A stretch of DNA of 64,000 nt from Gemmatimonadaceae bacterium (GTDB lineage Bacteria > Gemmatimonadota > Gemmatimonadetes > Gemmatimonadales > Gemmatimonadaceae): NCBI GenBank assembly GCA_036003045.1, contig DASYSS010000002.1, positions 1-64,000 of the forward strand. Reading direction: 5' to 3'. Below are positions 63,184-64,000 of the stretch, piece after piece. Below the pieces are notes generated by a model. The model saw nothing but the letters and a program-made list of their open reading frames with translations. It had not been told where the DNA came from and made no database searches. Position 1 is the stretch's first letter, and the number at the start of each line of letters is the position of its first letter. The translations under genes and the position numbers were made by a program.

Positions 63184-64000
63184 TCTTCCCCTGCATCTTG
63201 GGATGCAGCGAGCAGAAATAGTCGTACGTACCGGGAGACGCGAGCGTCGCGCTGAAGCGTTGATCGGTGTCGAGCACCGGCGACTGCCGCCACGCGCGCT
63301 GCACGCTCACGATGAGATGCGGCACGTCGTCGTTGTTGATCCATGTGACCTTGGTGCCCGGCTTCACGGTCAGCACCGGCGGCGTGAAGTTGAAGTTGTC
63401 GATGCCGATCTCGTTGTCGGCGAGCGTGATGGTCCGACGCTTGGTCTGCCGCTCCATCATCGCTTCGTGTGACGCTTCGTCGAATGCCGGCGGTTGCCCC
63501 GAGAGCGTCGCGTCGACGATGGCGAGCGAACCGCGGCCCGGAACGAACGTCACGTCGGCAATGCCCAACACGCTCTTGAGCTTGTCCGGATCGACCTTCA
63601 TCGGCCCCGGTGCGGGTGCCGTGCCGGGCGCCGGTTGCGGGAAAGCGGTCGACATCGCCGTGTGAAACGACACGTGCCCCTCGACCTTCTGCATGATCTG
63701 ATGAATGTGGCCGTTGAGCACCGTCACCGACCCGAATCGCTTGAGCAGCGCGAGCGCTTGCTCGGAATCGTCGGTACCCCAGCCCCATTCGGGGTACACG
63801 GTCCACAGCGGCACGTGCGCGAAGAGCACGATCGGCGTGCTCGCCGCGAGCCGCGACACGTCCTTCTTCAGCCAATCGAGCTGCTCGGGGCCGAGCGTGC
63901 CCAGTCCGCCGGCTTTGAGATTCAGCACGTTGACGAGACCGACGAAGTGCACGCCGCTGTGGTCGAAGCTGTACCAGCCGCCGCCCTTCGTTCCTTTGCC
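63167..64000 (-). CDS. Metallophosphoesterase-cupredoxin fusion (5' end outside window)
   Basis: The frame is open to the window edge; 277 C-terminal residues are visible. The first part is a calcineurin-like phosphoesterase with WYSFDHSGVHFVGLVNV, FAHVPLW and the metal motif NGHIHQ. The last 100 residues form a cupredoxin with DVPHLIV, then YDYFCSLHPKMQGK, giving His, Cys, His and Met ligands for a type 1 copper. A fusion of a phosphoesterase and a copper protein is uncommon and points to periplasmic redox-linked or copper-protected phosphoester cleavage. The N-terminal signal lies outside the window. It converges on the anti-sigma gene with a 17-bp overlap. Confidence 0.88.
   Translation of the reverse strand, partial: GKGTKGGGWYSFDHSGVHFVGLVNVLNLKAGGLGTLGPEQLDWLKKDVSRLAASTPIVLFAHVPLWTVYPEWGWGTDDSEQALALLKRFGSVTVLNGHIHQIMQKVEGHVSFHTAMSTAFPQPAPGTAPAPGPMKVDPDKLKSVLGIADVTFVPGRGSLAIVDATLSGQPPAFDEASHEAMMERQTKRRTITLADNEIGIDNFNFTPPVLTVKPGTKVTWINNDDVPHLIVSVQRAWRQSPVLDTDQRFSATLASPGTYDYFCSLHPKMQGKIIVRR

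Overview
This is a GC-rich, gene-dense 64 kb piece of a bacterial chromosome. The gene families point to Gemmatimonadota or a close relative: ADOP-type permease next to a PadR regulator, Ser/Thr kinase fused to TPR repeats, Gly/Arg-rich tracts inside exported S9 and S41 peptidases, short exported carboxypeptidase-regulatory/plug proteins without a beta-barrel, many Tat-exported sugar enzymes, and type III glutamine synthetase. The lineage is inferred from gene content, not from a marker gene. No rRNA, IS element, prophage or CRISPR array was seen. One tRNA (Cys) is present.

Layout. 1-5.7 kb: a tricorn-like S41 protease (cut by the window start) and a membrane Ser/Thr kinase. 5.8-7.7 kb: two tandem copies of a two-gene unit, a small DUF350-like membrane protein followed by an exported lytic transglycosylase. 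7.7-11.5 kb: proline-specific peptidases (M24, S9). 11.8-16.1 kb: an orphan sugar-binding lipoprotein, divergent from a fucose/arabinose isomerase-family gene and araB. 16.2-19.6 kb: barrel-less plug protein, DAACS symporter, SDR. 19.6-25.5 kb: Tat-exported TIM-barrel sugar enzymes, a GH31 enzyme, and araD translationally coupled to a Tat-exported putative glycosidase. 25.7-33.5 kb: another S9 peptidase, a second plug protein, glnN with a GNAT gene, and an MFS exporter. 33.5-37.6 kb: ECF sigma factor, RskA-like anti-sigma and a GH127 beta-L-arabinofuranosidase. 37.8-42.3 kb: ADOP permease and PadR with a dyad-rich operator, acyltransferase, tRNA-Cys. 42.3-49.8 kb: peptide symporter, isochorismatase-family hydrolase, a CNB/thioredoxin-like/thioredoxin-reductase fusion lacking the redox CxxC, L,D-transpeptidase, exported RidA, and an MFS transporter. 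50-59 kb: an EmrB-like pump, a terminator, then a tightly overlapped RND efflux operon with two adaptors. 59.3-64 kb: a DUF1080 plus Tat-exported Gfo/Idh/MocA pair, a small membrane protein, a second ECF sigma/anti-sigma pair, and a metallophosphoesterase-cupredoxin fusion cut by the window end.

How the genes fit together. The clearest pathway is L-arabinose use. An exported GH127 (and perhaps the GH31 and the 601-aa putative glycosidase) would release arabinose, the binding lipoprotein could capture it, and the isomerase-family protein, AraB and AraD would convert it to xylulose 5-phosphate. The genes are spread over about 25 kb, with no regulator or import permease in view. A second theme is the envelope: two lytic transglycosylases, an L,D-transpeptidase, an acyltransferase and efflux pumps. 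A third is peptide breakdown and uptake (S9, S41, M24, POT symporter). Several intergenic regions carry imperfect inverted repeats of one family, or short tandem repeats, that the gene annotation does not explain.
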